Below are positions 36,474-45,139 of a stretch of 64,000 nucleotides of DNA, one piece after another (position 1 is the stretch's first letter; each line of letters starts with the position of its first letter). Location: contig NZ_JAHBBK010000001.1 of the NCBI RefSeq assembly GCF_018390515.1, positions 372,001 through 436,000 of the forward strand, read 5' to 3'. The stretch is from Mucilaginibacter sp. Bleaf8. GTDB taxonomy: Bacteria; Bacteroidota; Bacteroidia; Sphingobacteriales; Sphingobacteriaceae. The translations under genes were made by a program, and so were the position numbers. The notes under the pieces were generated by a model. The model saw only the letters and a program-made list of their open reading frames with translations. It was not told the origin of the DNA and searched no databases.

Positions 36474-37094
36474 ATGATTTTAAAGACTTTATATATAGTT
36501 CGCCACGGCCAAACCGACCTGAACAAACAGGGCATAGTGCAGGGCCGTGGCATGAATACCGATTTGAACGACGAAGGCCGCAAGCAGGCTCAGCTATTTT
36601 TTGATGCCTACAAAAATGTACCATTCGATAAAATTTACATTTCGGAGCTCAAACGTACACAACAAAGCATACAGCCATTTATTGATTTAGGTATTTCCTA
36701 TGAAAAGCTGTCCGGCCTTGATGAGTTAGCCTGGGGCATACACGAAGGGCAACGCAGTACACCCGAAACTAAATCCGCATTTTTAAAACTGATGCGCGAC
36801 TGGACCAGCGGCCGGTTGGACAGTAAGTTTGAGAATGGCGAAAGCCCCAACGAGGTATTGGAGCGGCAAAAAGGAGCGCTTGCTACCATCATGAGTCACC
36901 CGGAAGAACAAAACGTGCTTATATGTATGCATGGCAGGGCAATGCGTTTGTTCTTGTGCCTGCTTACCAACCAGTCGCTTGTTAAAATGGAAACCTTCCC
37001 ACATCAAAATCTGGTTTTATATAAAGTTACTTACGATGGCAGTCAATTTAACATTGCCGAGTTTAATAATTCCATCCACCTACAAGTACACTGA
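36474..37094 (+). CDS. Histidine phosphatase (phosphoglycerate-mutase-like)
   Basis: The 206-residue protein has LYIVRHGQTDLNKQGIVQGRGMNTDLND at its start, giving the catalytic RHG. SELKRTQQSIQPF follows, then a Glu in LDELAWGIHEGQ, and CMHGRAMRLFLCLL with the second His. This fits the branch that includes cobalamin phosphatases and broad phosphatases rather than glycolytic mutase. It lies 20 bases after mqnE and 2 bases before mqnA, inside one operon. That suggests a role near menaquinone synthesis or its nucleotide by-products, but no such step is established. Sequence is complete and soluble. Confidence 0.9.
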   Translation: MILKTLYIVRHGQTDLNKQGIVQGRGMNTDLNDEGRKQAQLFFDAYKNVPFDKIYISELKRTQQSIQPFIDLGISYEKLSGLDELAWGIHEGQRSTPETKSAFLKLMRDWTSGRLDSKFENGESPNEVLERQKGALATIMSHPEEQNVLICMHGRAMRLFLCLLTNQSLVKMETFPHQNLVLYKVTYDGSQFNIAEFNNSIHLQVH

Positions 37095-37096
37095 TC

Positions 37097-37840
37097 TTGA
37101 ATAAAATAAGAATATCGGCTGTTAGTTATACTAACACCAAACCTTTTTTATACGGTATTGAACATACCGACATTATCAATAAAATTGAACTAAGTCTTGA
37201 CAACCCTTCAGATTGCGCCCAAAAGCTGATTGACGATCAGGTGGATATCGGCTTAATTCCGGTTGCGGCAACGCTAAACTTGCCTGAATGGCAAATCGTA
37301 TCTGATTATTGTATAGGGGCGGTTGCTGCTGTAAATTCCGTATTTATATTCAGTAATTGTGATATCCACGAAGTAAAATATCTACAGCTCGACCCACAGT
37401 CGCGCTCGTCTAATAACTTGGCCAAAGTCCTGTTAAAGAATTATTGGAAGCTAAGTCCCGAGCAGATCACCGGCGCTGAAGATTACGCCCAATCACAAGA
37501 TCCGCATACAGCATTTGTACAAATAGGCGACCGGACCTTTGGCAAAACAGGGCAATATAAATATGTATATGACCTGGCCGAAGAATGGATAAAGTTCACA
37601 GGGCTGCCATTTACCTTCGCAGCATGGATTGCAAATAAACCTATACCACAGGAGTTTATTGATGAATTTAATCAGTCGCTGCAATACGGCCTTGACCACC
37701 GGAGCGAACTGTTCCAAGAAATGCCAATGCGCAATGATTTCGATCTAAAAGATTATTTAATGCATAGGATAGATTATCCGTTAACTGAACCTAAAAAGAA
37801 AGCGCTTTATTTATTTCTTGATTACATTAAGCAGCTTTAG
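37097..37840 (+). CDS. mqnA: Chorismate dehydratase
   Basis: The 247-residue periplasmic-binding-protein-like fold enzyme converts chorismate to 3-enolpyruvyl benzoate, the first futalosine step. RISAVSYTNTKPFLYGI at the start is diagnostic. Next come DQVDIGLIPVAATLNLP, LDPQSRSSNNLAKVLL, VQIGDRTF and GLPFTFAAWIANKP. The start codon is TTG (37097-37099), two bases after the stop of the phosphatase gene. No in-frame ATG or GTG gives a normal N-terminus. Tight spacing implies coupling with the two upstream genes. A strong hairpin ends the operon. Confidence 0.94.
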   Translation: MNKIRISAVSYTNTKPFLYGIEHTDIINKIELSLDNPSDCAQKLIDDQVDIGLIPVAATLNLPEWQIVSDYCIGAVAAVNSVFIFSNCDIHEVKYLQLDPQSRSSNNLAKVLLKNYWKLSPEQITGAEDYAQSQDPHTAFVQIGDRTFGKTGQYKYVYDLAEEWIKFTGLPFTFAAWIANKPIPQEFIDEFNQSLQYGLDHRSELFQEMPMRNDFDLKDYLMHRIDYPLTEPKKKALYLFLDYIKQL

Positions 37841-37864
37841 GCATTACAAAAAGAATAAATGGCG

Positions 37865-37898
37865 TGACATAGTGTAAATACAACACTATGTCATTTTT
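37865..37898 (+). terminator. Terminator of the mqn operon
   Basis: TGACATAGTGT (37865-37875) pairs perfectly with ACACTATGTCA (37883-37893) and is followed by TTTTT. Confidence 0.85.
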
Positions 37899-38096
37899 GT
37901 GTCATTAATATTATAGAACTTACAATTCGGAAGCAGTTCAAATGTTATTAACGCAAAGGAATAGCGTTAATTTTAAGAAATTTCAAACAACTGGGCGCTT
38001 TTGCTAGTACTTTATTAACTTATCAATCTTTGCAACCGGTTGTTATGAAAAGTTTATAAAAATGTCCGATAATTTTATGAATTTTCATTTTTGACT

Positions 38097-38104
38097 TACT
38101 TTTG
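38097..38104 (+). promoter_or_regulatory. TAnnTTTG -7 box of the PepSY-like gene
   Basis: TACTTTTG gives a predicted leader of about 35 bases before the ATG at 38144. It rules out the in-frame TTG at 38102, which overlaps the box. Confidence 0.55.
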
Positions 38105-38143
38105 TTGTGTAATCAAAAACGATCACAACTTAGTTTTAAAGAT

Positions 38144-38644
38144 ATGAAAAAGTTAATATTTTCCCTGGCAGCCTCATTATTAATTAGCGCAAGCACTTTT
38201 GCTTACGAAGGTGGTAAAAAAGAAGACGATGCTAATAAAGTATCGTACAGTGTAAAAAATGAATTTGATGCAACCTTCGGTGGTGTTGAAGATGTAGTTT
38301 GGACAGTAACTGCAGATTTCCAGAAAGCGGAGTTTTCAATGGATGATGTTAAAACTACTGCTTATTATAACAACAAAGGCGAGTACTTAGGATATACTCA
38401 GTTAGTAAGCATGAAAGCTTTACCAACTTCGGCACGCAAAGAAATTGCTGCTAAATACAAAGGTTACGGTGTTAATGAGATCATCAAATTCCGCACTGGT
38501 GATTCAAACGGTTCTTCACTTTCACGTTTAGCTGTAGGTGGTACGTTTGATGAAGTATCTTACTTTGTTAGCTTAGAAAAAGAAGGTCAAAAAGCTTTAG
38601 TGCGTGTTACTCCTTACTCTTCATTAGAAGTTGTAAATAACTAA
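38144..38644 (+). CDS. Secreted PepSY-like (BLIP-like) small protein
   Basis: The 166-residue protein starts with a clear signal peptide (MKKLIFSLAASLLISASTFA, cleavage after TFA). A region VKNEFDATFGGVEDVVWTV and a later half (LPTSARKEIAAKYKGYGVNEIIKF) follow, matching the PepSY-like fold common in exported Bacteroidota proteins. The fold is thought to bind peptides or inhibit proteases, but no function is known for this group. It has its own promoter box and terminator, so it is a single-gene unit. The assignment to the PepSY-like group is by pattern only. Confidence 0.8.
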   Translation: MKKLIFSLAASLLISASTFAYEGGKKEDDANKVSYSVKNEFDATFGGVEDVVWTVTADFQKAEFSMDDVKTTAYYNNKGEYLGYTQLVSMKALPTSARKEIAAKYKGYGVNEIIKFRTGDSNGSSLSRLAVGGTFDEVSYFVSLEKEGQKALVRVTPYSSLEVVNN

Positions 38645-38671
38645 TCAAATCACTGTTAACAAATAATACCG

Positions 38672-38703
38672 AAAGGCTGCATTACAAAATGCGGCCTTTT
38701 TTG
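38672..38703 (+). terminator. Terminator of the PepSY-like gene
   Basis: AAAGGCTGCATT (38672-38683) pairs with AATGCGGCCTTT with one G-U pair and is followed by a T run. Confidence 0.85.
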
Positions 38704-38796
38704 TTTTACATCTGCCTGCGTTCTAATTCTTAAAAAGAATAATTTAAAACAACACCTCCCGTTTGCGGCTTTATAGGTAAAGCACTTTATACTATT

Positions 38797-40992
38797 ATGC
38801 CAAAAACAATTATTGTTTCAAACCGGCTGCCTGTAAAGATTCAGGAGAATGAAGGGCAGTATCAGCTACTGCCAAGTGAAGGCGGACTGGCTACAGGTTT
38901 AGGTTCCATCTACAAACAGGGCGACAATGTATGGATAGGCTGGCCCGGTCAGGCTATTGACGATGATAAGAAAAAACAGGTTGCCGAACAGCTTAAAGAA
39001 TTAAGCCTGGTTCCGGTATATCTTACTACTGATGATATTGAAGAATATTATGAGGGATTCTCCAATTCGGTACTGTGGCCTGTATTTCATTATTATGCAT
39101 CTACCTATACTACTTACAAACCGTCCAACTGGGAATATTATCGTTTAGTAAACGAATGCTTTAAAGATGCGGTACTAAGCGTTGCTGAGCCTAACGACAC
39201 CATTTGGATACATGATTATCAATTATTGCTTTTGCCGGAGCTCATCAGGCGGGAGCGCCCGGATGTATCTATTGGGTTCTTTTTACATATCCCGTTTCCA
39301 TCGCATGAAATGTTCAGGCTCATCCCTTGGCGCGCAGAGCTTCTTAACGGGATGCTGGGTGCCGATTTGGTTGGCTTCCATACCTTTGATGATGTAAGGC
39401 ACTTCCTGAGTTCGGTTTCGCGCATCCTTCCTACACCTATATCGTCTAACATTATTACCTGTCAGGAACGCTATGTGGTTGCTGAAGCTTTCCCGATGGG
39501 AATTGATGATAAAAAGTATGAGGAGATGGCCCGTAGCGAAGACGTAGCCCTGCAAATACAGCAAATCAAGGAAACATTTAAGGAAACTAAAATCATACTT
39601 TCGGTAGATCGCCTGGATTATAGCAAAGGTATTTTACAACGCCTGCAGGCATTGGAACTATTACTGCAAGATAACCCCGAATACATAGGTAAAATTACTT
39701 TGTATATGGTAGTGGTGCCATCGCGCGACAAGGTGCCGCAATACATGGAGCTGCGCAACCAGATTGATAAGAAGGTTGGCAATATCAACGCCCTATACAG
39801 AACGCTGGACTGGGCGCCTGTCAATTACTTTTATCGCTCGGTGCCGTTTGAAACACTTGCTTCCCTTTACGCAAGTGCCGATGTTTGCCTGGTATCGCCC
39901 ATGCGCGATGGCATGAACCTGGTAAGTAAGGAATATGTAGCCAGCAGGGTAAATGACGATGGCGTACTCATATTAAGCGAAATGGCAGGTGCATCGCGCG
40001 AGCTGATTGATGCCATACTGGTAAACCCCAACAATGTAATTCAGGTAAAAGATGCCATTATACAGGCATTGAACATGCCGCTCGAAGAGCAAAACACACG
40101 CATGCGGCAAATGCGCCAAATTGTGAGCAAGTTCAACGTATCGCACTGGGTTAAAATCTTTATGGATAGGCTGGACGAAGTAAAATTCATGCAGCGGTCT
40201 TTACAAACCCGCCATGTGGGAGGGGCAACACAGCAATCTATCATTAATCGTTACCGTAACACTAATAAACGATTGATATTCCTTGACTATGACGGTACAC
40301 TGGTTGACTTTAAGCCAAACGTAAACCAAGCCACACCTGATGCAGAATTGTATGAAATATTGAACGACTTGCTGGCCGATCCAGCAAACCACCTGGTATT
40401 AATTAGCGGCCGTAAGCACGAAAATTTGGGCGATTGGTTTGGCAACACGAATATTTACCTTATAGCAGAGCATGGTGCCTGGTTTAAGCAACCCGGCATG
40501 GAATGGCATAAAGTAGGAGGGCTGTCCACCAACTGGAAACCGGAGATCTCTGATATCCTTGAAAAATATATCGACCGCACGCCCGGATCTTTCATCGAGG
40601 AGAAAACCTACTCCCTGGTATGGCATTACCGTAAGGCACAAAATGGTTTAGGTGAATTAAGGGCTAATGAATTGATGAATACCCTTAAATTTTTAGCTAC
40701 AGACAAAGGATTACAATTGCTGCCGGGCGATAAAGTTGTTGAAGTTAAAAACATGGAGATTAATAAAGGTAAAGCTGCCCTTACACTGGTCGACGAAAGT
40801 GATTACGACTTTATTATGGCCCTGGGTGATGACTTAACAGACGAAGACACATTCAAAGCACTGCCAGATAGCGCAACCACTATTAAAGTAGGCACGGGTG
40901 CATCAGCAGCTAAATTCTTTTTGCGTAACCCGGATGAGGTTCGGAGTTTATTGAAAGCACTGGCGGTTAGTACAACGGTTAATCAGGAATAA
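38797..40992 (+). CDS. Bifunctional trehalose-6-phosphate synthase/phosphatase
   Basis: The 731-residue protein fuses OtsA and OtsB. Residues 1-470 are a GT20 synthase: [10 protein letters not shown] and GGLATGL at the start, [43 protein letters not shown] and [21 protein letters not shown] phosphatase begins near residue 493 with [13 protein letters not shown] (nucleophile Asp), then [10 protein letters not shown], and [13 protein letters not shown] near the end. It makes trehalose 6-phosphate from UDP-glucose and glucose 6-phosphate, then removes the phosphate. Trehalose protects against osmotic and drying stress. The fusion resembles yeast and plant enzymes. Both active sites look intact. 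Confidence 0.95.
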   Translation: MPKTIIVSNRLPVKIQENEGQYQLLPSEGGLATGLGSIYKQGDNVWIGWPGQAIDDDKKKQVAEQLKELSLVPVYLTTDDIEEYYEGFSNSVLWPVFHYYASTYTTYKPSNWEYYRLVNECFKDAVLSVAEPNDTIWIHDYQLLLLPELIRRERPDVSIGFFLHIPFPSHEMFRLIPWRAELLNGMLGADLVGFHTFDDVRHFLSSVSRILPTPISSNIITCQERYVVAEAFPMGIDDKKYEEMARSEDVALQIQQIKETFKETKIILSVDRLDYSKGILQRLQALELLLQDNPEYIGKITLYMVVVPSRDKVPQYMELRNQIDKKVGNINALYRTLDWAPVNYFYRSVPFETLASLYASADVCLVSPMRDGMNLVSKEYVASRVNDDGVLILSEMAGASRELIDAILVNPNNVIQVKDAIIQALNMPLEEQNTRMRQMRQIVSKFNVSHWVKIFMDRLDEVKFMQRSLQTRHVGGATQQSIINRYRNTNKRLIFLDYDGTLVDFKPNVNQATPDAELYEILNDLLADPANHLVLISGRKHENLGDWFGNTNIYLIAEHGAWFKQPGMEWHKVGGLSTNWKPEISDILEKYIDRTPGSFIEEKTYSLVWHYRKAQNGLGELRANELMNTLKFLATDKGLQLLPGDKVVEVKNMEINKGKAALTLVDESDYDFIMALGDDLTDEDTFKALPDSATTIKVGTGASAAKFFLRNPDEVRSLLKALAVSTTVNQE

Positions 40993-41116
40993 AGAGTTAA
41001 AAAGGTGTCAGACCATTGTTAAGTTATAAATATATTATCTATAGGATTTGTAGATTTTAAAACATATCCTTTTATTTGGTACAATTCAGTTTAGTATTTA
41101 ATTAAATAAAAATATC

Positions 41117-41752
41117 ATGAGCTTACGATTAGGCGATAAAGCCCCCAATTTTAAGGCACAAACCTCTGAAGGTGAAATTGATTTCTATAAATTTTTAGGC
41201 GACAGCTGGGGCGTATTATTTTCGCACCCTGCCGATTATACACCCGTTTGCACAACCGAATTAGGACGCACCGCTGCATTAAAAGACGAGTTTGCAAAAC
41301 GGAATGTTAAAGTGGCGGCATTAAGTGTCGATTCGGTTGAATCGCACAAAGGTTGGATAAGCGATATAAACGAAACCCAGGATGTTGAGGTTAATTTTCC
41401 AATCATTGCCGACGAGAACCGGGAAATTTCTGAGGCCTATGATATGATTCACCCTAATGCCTCTATGACGGCAACAGTGCGCTCATTGTTCATCATAGCG
41501 CCCGATAAAACCATTAAATTGATTATTACCTATCCGGCATCAACCGGACGTAATTTTCAGGAGATTTTGCGCGTGATAGATTCACTACAGTTAACCGCTA
41601 ATTACAGCGTATCAACGCCGGCCGATTGGAAAGAGGGCGACCAAGTAGTCATATCACCCGCTATAAAAAGCGAAGATATACCGGCAAAATTTCCGAAAGG
41701 ACACGTAGAGGTAAAGCCGTATCTGCGTTTAACCCCGCAGCCCAATAAATAA
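41117..41752 (+). CDS. 1-Cys peroxiredoxin (Prx6 type)
   Basis: The 211-residue thiol peroxidase has FSHPADYTPVCTTELGRTAAL near residues 36-54 with the peroxidatic Cys. SVDSVESHKGWISDI and FPIIADENREISEAYDMI are Prx6 features, and so is the long C-terminal extension ending in VKPYLRLTPQPNK. No resolving Cys is seen at the usual 2-Cys position. It reduces hydrogen and organic peroxides in the cytoplasm. It stands alone between otsAB and the cold-shock gene. An arsenate or stress regulator is not visible nearby. Confidence 0.94.
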   Translation: MSLRLGDKAPNFKAQTSEGEIDFYKFLGDSWGVLFSHPADYTPVCTTELGRTAALKDEFAKRNVKVAALSVDSVESHKGWISDINETQDVEVNFPIIADENREISEAYDMIHPNASMTATVRSLFIIAPDKTIKLIITYPASTGRNFQEILRVIDSLQLTANYSVSTPADWKEGDQVVISPAIKSEDIPAKFPKGHVEVKPYLRLTPQPNK

Positions 41753-41776
41753 AAATATTATTTTTAGATAAATTTA

Positions 41777-41784
41777 TATATTTG
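41777..41784 (+). promoter_or_regulatory. TAnnTTTG -7 box of the cold-shock gene
   Basis: TATATTTG predicts a transcript start about 100 bases before the ATG at 41888. The long leader is what thermosensing csp messages have. No -33 TTG is clear. Confidence 0.5.
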
Positions 41785-41887
41785 AAAAAATTCATTTAAT
41801 TTGCTTTTACCTTTCTGAATTATAATCATTTACACTTTCAGTTTGGCATAAAATCTAAATCTTAATAAACATATACGATACTATAAT

Positions 41888-42085
41888 ATGAAAACTGGAA
41901 AAGTAAAATGGTTTAATACACAGAAAGGATACGGCTTTATCGTTACTGAAGAAGGAAAAGATCTTTTTGTACACTTTAAAGATATCGAAGGCGGCGTAAA
42001 TGCACTACAAGATAATGATAGTGTTGAATACGAGGTTGAAGAAGGCAGAAAAGGCCCGCAAGCCATAAAAGTGAAAAAAATATAA
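41888..42085 (+). CDS. Cold-shock-domain protein
   Basis: The 65-residue protein is a single cold-shock domain. KVKWFNTQKGYGFIV is RNP1 and DLFVHFKDI is RNP2. It binds single-stranded RNA and DNA and melts RNA structure in the cytoplasm. The leader of about 100 bases is AT-rich and may fold in a temperature-dependent way, as in cspA, but this is not shown. A hairpin terminator follows 22 bases after the stop. Confidence 0.96.
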   Translation: MKTGKVKWFNTQKGYGFIVTEEGKDLFVHFKDIEGGVNALQDNDSVEYEVEEGRKGPQAIKVKKI

Positions 42086-42106
42086 TTCAAAAAATTTATC
42101 ATATTT

Positions 42107-42137
42107 AAAGCCTCTGTTTTCGCAGAGGCTTTTTTTG
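42107..42137 (+). terminator. Terminator of the cold-shock gene
   Basis: AAAGCCTCTG (42107-42116) pairs with CAGAGGCTTT (42123-42132) and is followed by T. Confidence 0.88.
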
Positions 42138-42170
42138 TGCATATTAGTAAAACGTTAAATCTAAATTTTA

Positions 42171-43454
42171 ATGAACGACATAGCAGCTAAGTCTAACAAG
42201 AGCGTAATCTTTTTGGTAATCGTGGCATCATTGGGCTACTTTGTTGACATCTATGATCTGCTGATCTTTTCCATAGTGCGTGTAAAAAGCCTTCACGACA
42301 TAGGTGTAACGGATAGCGAAATTCGCACTAAAGGTGAATTTATTATCAATATGCAGATGCTGGGATTGCTTTTGGGCGGCTTACTGTGGGGGATTATTGG
42401 TGATAAGTACGGCCGTATACGGGTACTGTTCGGTTCTATCTTATTATATTCAATAGCAAACTTTGCTAATGGCCTGGTTACAAATTATCATACCTACGCA
42501 ATAGTAAGATTTATAGCCGGTATAGGTTTAGCAGGTGAGTTAGGTGCAGGCATAACGCTGGTAAGCGAAACCATGAGCAAGAAAAACAGGGGTTACGGAA
42601 CCATGATCGTAGCCGTAGTTGGCTTGTTTGGCGCCGTATTGGCCAATCTGGTTTCCAAATACGGATGGCAAAATGCCTACTTTATAGGTGGTGGTTTGGG
42701 TGTATTGCTATTGTTGTTACGTATGGGTACGTTTGAATCGGGCATGTTTAAGCAGGCTGCAGAAAGCGAGGTATCCAGAGGCAACTTTATGATCCTGTTT
42801 ACCAGTAAGGCGCGCCTGGTGAAGTACTTATGTTGTATACTCATTGGGATGCCTTTGTGGTTTGTGGTAGGAATTCTGGTAAGCCAGGCCCCCGAAATCG
42901 GTAAAGAGCTGCATGCCGCTCAGCCTTTAAGTGCAGGCACTGGTATCATGTTTACGTACATTGGTATTTCAATCGGCGATATATTTGCCGGCTTGTTTGC
43001 ACAATTAACCAAATCCAGAAGGTTAACCATGCTGGTGTTTCAATTGCTATCCGTAGTTAGCGTAATATTATACCTGAATGCTCACGGCATAACAGACACT
43101 CAATTCACCTGGCTGTGTTTATTTATTGGCTTTTCTGTTGGCTATTGGGCTACATTTGTTACTATTGCTTCCGAGCAATTTGGCACAAATATCCGCTCAA
43201 CTGTTACTACTACAGTACCGAACTTTGTAAGAGGCGCGCTGATTCCTATAACCGTTTTGTTCGAAATGTTTGTAAAGTACTTTGCAGAACATGGCTACAA
43301 AGAGACCAGCCTGATTTACAGTGCCTACATTATGATGGCTATTGTAACAGTTGTAGCGCTGCTTGCTTTAGGCTTTTTGAAAGAAACCTTCAGCAAAGAT
43401 TTAAATTATTTGGAAGAAGAGGCCGAAGCAAGCAATGCCACTATCGCTTCTTAA
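42171..43454 (+). CDS. MFS transporter (sugar-porter/metabolite:H+ symporter-like)
   Basis: The 427-residue protein has about 12 membrane helices. GDKYGRIRVLFGSILLYSIANF after helix 2 is the MFS signature loop. RFIAGIGLAGELGAGITLVSE matches the GxGxGGE-type motif of metabolite:H+ symporters. The second half repeats a weaker form (TKSRRLTMLV). The C-terminal tail is acidic. It transports a small solute at the inner membrane; the substrate is unknown. hemF follows after 45 bases in the same direction, but no functional link is evident. Confidence 0.9.
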   Translation: MNDIAAKSNKSVIFLVIVASLGYFVDIYDLLIFSIVRVKSLHDIGVTDSEIRTKGEFIINMQMLGLLLGGLLWGIIGDKYGRIRVLFGSILLYSIANFANGLVTNYHTYAIVRFIAGIGLAGELGAGITLVSETMSKKNRGYGTMIVAVVGLFGAVLANLVSKYGWQNAYFIGGGLGVLLLLLRMGTFESGMFKQAAESEVSRGNFMILFTSKARLVKYLCCILIGMPLWFVVGILVSQAPEIGKELHAAQPLSAGTGIMFTYIGISIGDIFAGLFAQLTKSRRLTMLVFQLLSVVSVILYLNAHGITDTQFTWLCLFIGFSVGYWATFVTIASEQFGTNIRSTVTTTVPNFVRGALIPITVLFEMFVKYFAEHGYKETSLIYSAYIMMAIVTVVALLALGFLKETFSKDLNYLEEEAEASNATIAS

Positions 43455-43499
43455 AAATCGGATTACGCTAAATGCTGGCATTTGTGCATCTTTGCAAGG

Positions 43500-44411
43500 A
43501 TGATTAGCAAAGAACAAATAAGCGCCGACTATCAAACTATTCAGGATGAAATTTGCCAGAGCCTGGAGCTGCTGGATGGCAAAGCACGTTTTGAAGAAGA
43601 AATATGGGAACGTGATGGCGGCGGCGGCGGTCGCACCCGCGTTATTCAGAATGGGAATATACTTGAGAAGGGTGGCGTAAATTTTTCGGCTGTGCATGGC
43701 CGTTTGCCCGAGGCCGTTAAAAAAGCCTTTAAGGTTGAGCAGGATGACTTTTTTGCTACAGGGGTATCTATCGTTATACACCCTAATCATCCACTGGTAC
43801 CTATCATTCACATGAATATCCGGTATTTTGAAATGCCATCTTCATTCGATACCGATCAGCCACTGCGCTGGTTTGGTGGAGGTATTGATTTAACGCCGCA
43901 TTATGTATACGAAGAGGATGCACGTTTTTTTCATGGTAACTTAAAGGACGTATGCGACCGGTACAACCAGGATTTCTACCACCGCTTTAAAGCGTGGGCC
44001 GATGATTATTTTTTCATTAAGCACCGTCAGGAAACCCGTGGTATTGGTGGTATATTTTATGATCGCCTAACCGCTACTGAAGACGTATCCTGGAATGATA
44101 TCTTTGAGTTTTCGAAATCAGTGGGCCGCACCTTTGCACCGGTGTATACTGAATTAGTTAACCGCCATCGCCACGAAACATTTACAGAACAGCAGCAACA
44201 GTGGCAGTATGCCCGCAGAAGCCGTTATGCAGAGTTTAACCTGGTATATGATGCCGGTACAAAATTCGGTTTGGAAACTAACGGACGAATTGAATCCATC
44301 CTGATGAGCTTACCACCAACGGCCAAATGGCTTTACAACCACACCCCGGAAGCTGGCAGTGAAGAGGAAAAAACACAATCGCTGCTAATAAAAGGCATTA
44401 ACTGGGTATAG
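43500..44411 (+). CDS. hemF: Oxygen-dependent coproporphyrinogen III oxidase
   Basis: The 303-residue enzyme decarboxylates coproporphyrinogen III to protoporphyrinogen IX with molecular oxygen. WERDGGGGGRTRVI near residue 37 and FSAVHGRLP follow the usual order. Next are TGVSIVIHPNHPLVPIIHMNIRYFE, WFGGGIDLTPHYVYEEDA near 125-140 and RRSRYAEFNLVYDAGTKFGL, with ILMSLPPTAKW near the end. The ATG at 43500 gives the standard start; an in-frame TTG at 43482 is rejected. It implies aerobic haem synthesis. Terminated by a hairpin. Confidence 0.96.
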   Translation: MISKEQISADYQTIQDEICQSLELLDGKARFEEEIWERDGGGGGRTRVIQNGNILEKGGVNFSAVHGRLPEAVKKAFKVEQDDFFATGVSIVIHPNHPLVPIIHMNIRYFEMPSSFDTDQPLRWFGGGIDLTPHYVYEEDARFFHGNLKDVCDRYNQDFYHRFKAWADDYFFIKHRQETRGIGGIFYDRLTATEDVSWNDIFEFSKSVGRTFAPVYTELVNRHRHETFTEQQQQWQYARRSRYAEFNLVYDAGTKFGLETNGRIESILMSLPPTAKWLYNHTPEAGSEEEKTQSLLIKGINWV

Positions 44412-44437
44412 GCATACAGGTTGCTTTTTTTTCATAC

Positions 44438-44483
44438 AATCCCAATTCTCGTCTATTTTAACAGACGAGGGCTGGGATTTTTT
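44438..44483 (+). terminator. Terminator of hemF
   Basis: AATCCCA and CTCGTCT pair with AGACGAG and TGGGATT across an internal loop, followed by TTTTTT. Confidence 0.8.
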
Positions 44484-44557
44484 CGCTAATAGCGCATCCA
44501 GTGTTCCATAGCGAACAAAAACTTTCACATTACCTCAAAACACATTAAATTGCCGCC

Positions 44558-44962
44558 ATGAATCGTGGTAAATATAGCGGGCTATTTGTGGCCGGCATAA
44601 TAGCGCTATCAGGTTGTACAGGCAAAAGCTCGCTGCAAGGAACCTGGCAATATAGCGGCGGTATCTACAATGGTAAGAAAGAAGGTGGTACCGAAGGGTA
44701 CAACCTACAGCGTACTTACAAAGAAAAAAGCTTTGAAGCTTTTATGCTTGAGGAGGGTACTGAGGCACAGAAGTTTCAGGCGGGCAACTATGAGTTAAAA
44801 GGTGATAGTTGTTTTGAAACAGAAACCTATAGTGCGCAAGCAACTAAACTATCCGGCGTAACTTTGCGCTATGCCTACAAAATCAAGAACGACACACTGA
44901 TACTTAATGGCAAATTGCCTACCGGAATGGTGGTAGAGGAGTACTGGAAAAAACTCAAATAG
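44558..44962 (+). CDS. Small lipoprotein, lipocalin-like
   Basis: The 134-residue protein has a short basic start and hydrophobic stretch ending in the lipobox LSGC (Cys at residue 20). A beta-rich domain follows, beginning LQGTWQYSGGIYNGKK, then FEAFMLEEGTEAQKFQAGNYELKGDS and LRYAYKIKNDTLILNGKLP. The LxGTW opening and repeated strands resemble the lipocalin-like domains common in Bacteroidota lipoproteins. It is probably anchored in the outer membrane facing the periplasm. Ligand unknown. The lipobox is seen; the fold is inferred. Confidence 0.75.
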   Translation: MNRGKYSGLFVAGIIALSGCTGKSSLQGTWQYSGGIYNGKKEGGTEGYNLQRTYKEKSFEAFMLEEGTEAQKFQAGNYELKGDSCFETETYSAQATKLSGVTLRYAYKIKNDTLILNGKLPTGMVVEEYWKKLK

Positions 44963-45139
44963 CTTGCCTGAAAAGACAATATTTTTCCTTTTAGATTATT
45001 GCTGCTATCTAAGTGCTTTACCGGCCGTAATGTTGGTAAAAAACCCGGTATTATGCCTTTATTTTCGTATATTCGCAGGTTAAATTAGATGTCGACCTAA
45101 GATATTTGAGCAAATTTTTTCTACAAAAAATTCTAATTG

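Larger units (their letters stand above)
37841..38143 (+). other. 303-base intergenic region after mqnA
   Basis: It holds the mqn terminator at 37865-37898 near its left end and a TACTTTTG box near its right end. In between (37900-38090) it is AT-rich with no ORF, repeat or RNA gene that I can support. Confidence 0.7.

Noticed and set aside
37841..38143. tRNA or small RNA in the 303-base gap after mqnA
   Set aside because: No cloverleaf, no conserved RNA motif and no second strong hairpin besides the terminator.
43487..43494. CATCTTTG five bases before the hemF ATG as a -7 box
   Set aside because: The first base differs from TAnnTTTG, so it was not counted with the five exact boxes.
45137..45139. 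gyrA starting at the TTG one codon upstream
   Set aside because: The ATG at 45140 follows directly and gives the usual [10 protein letters not shown] start.
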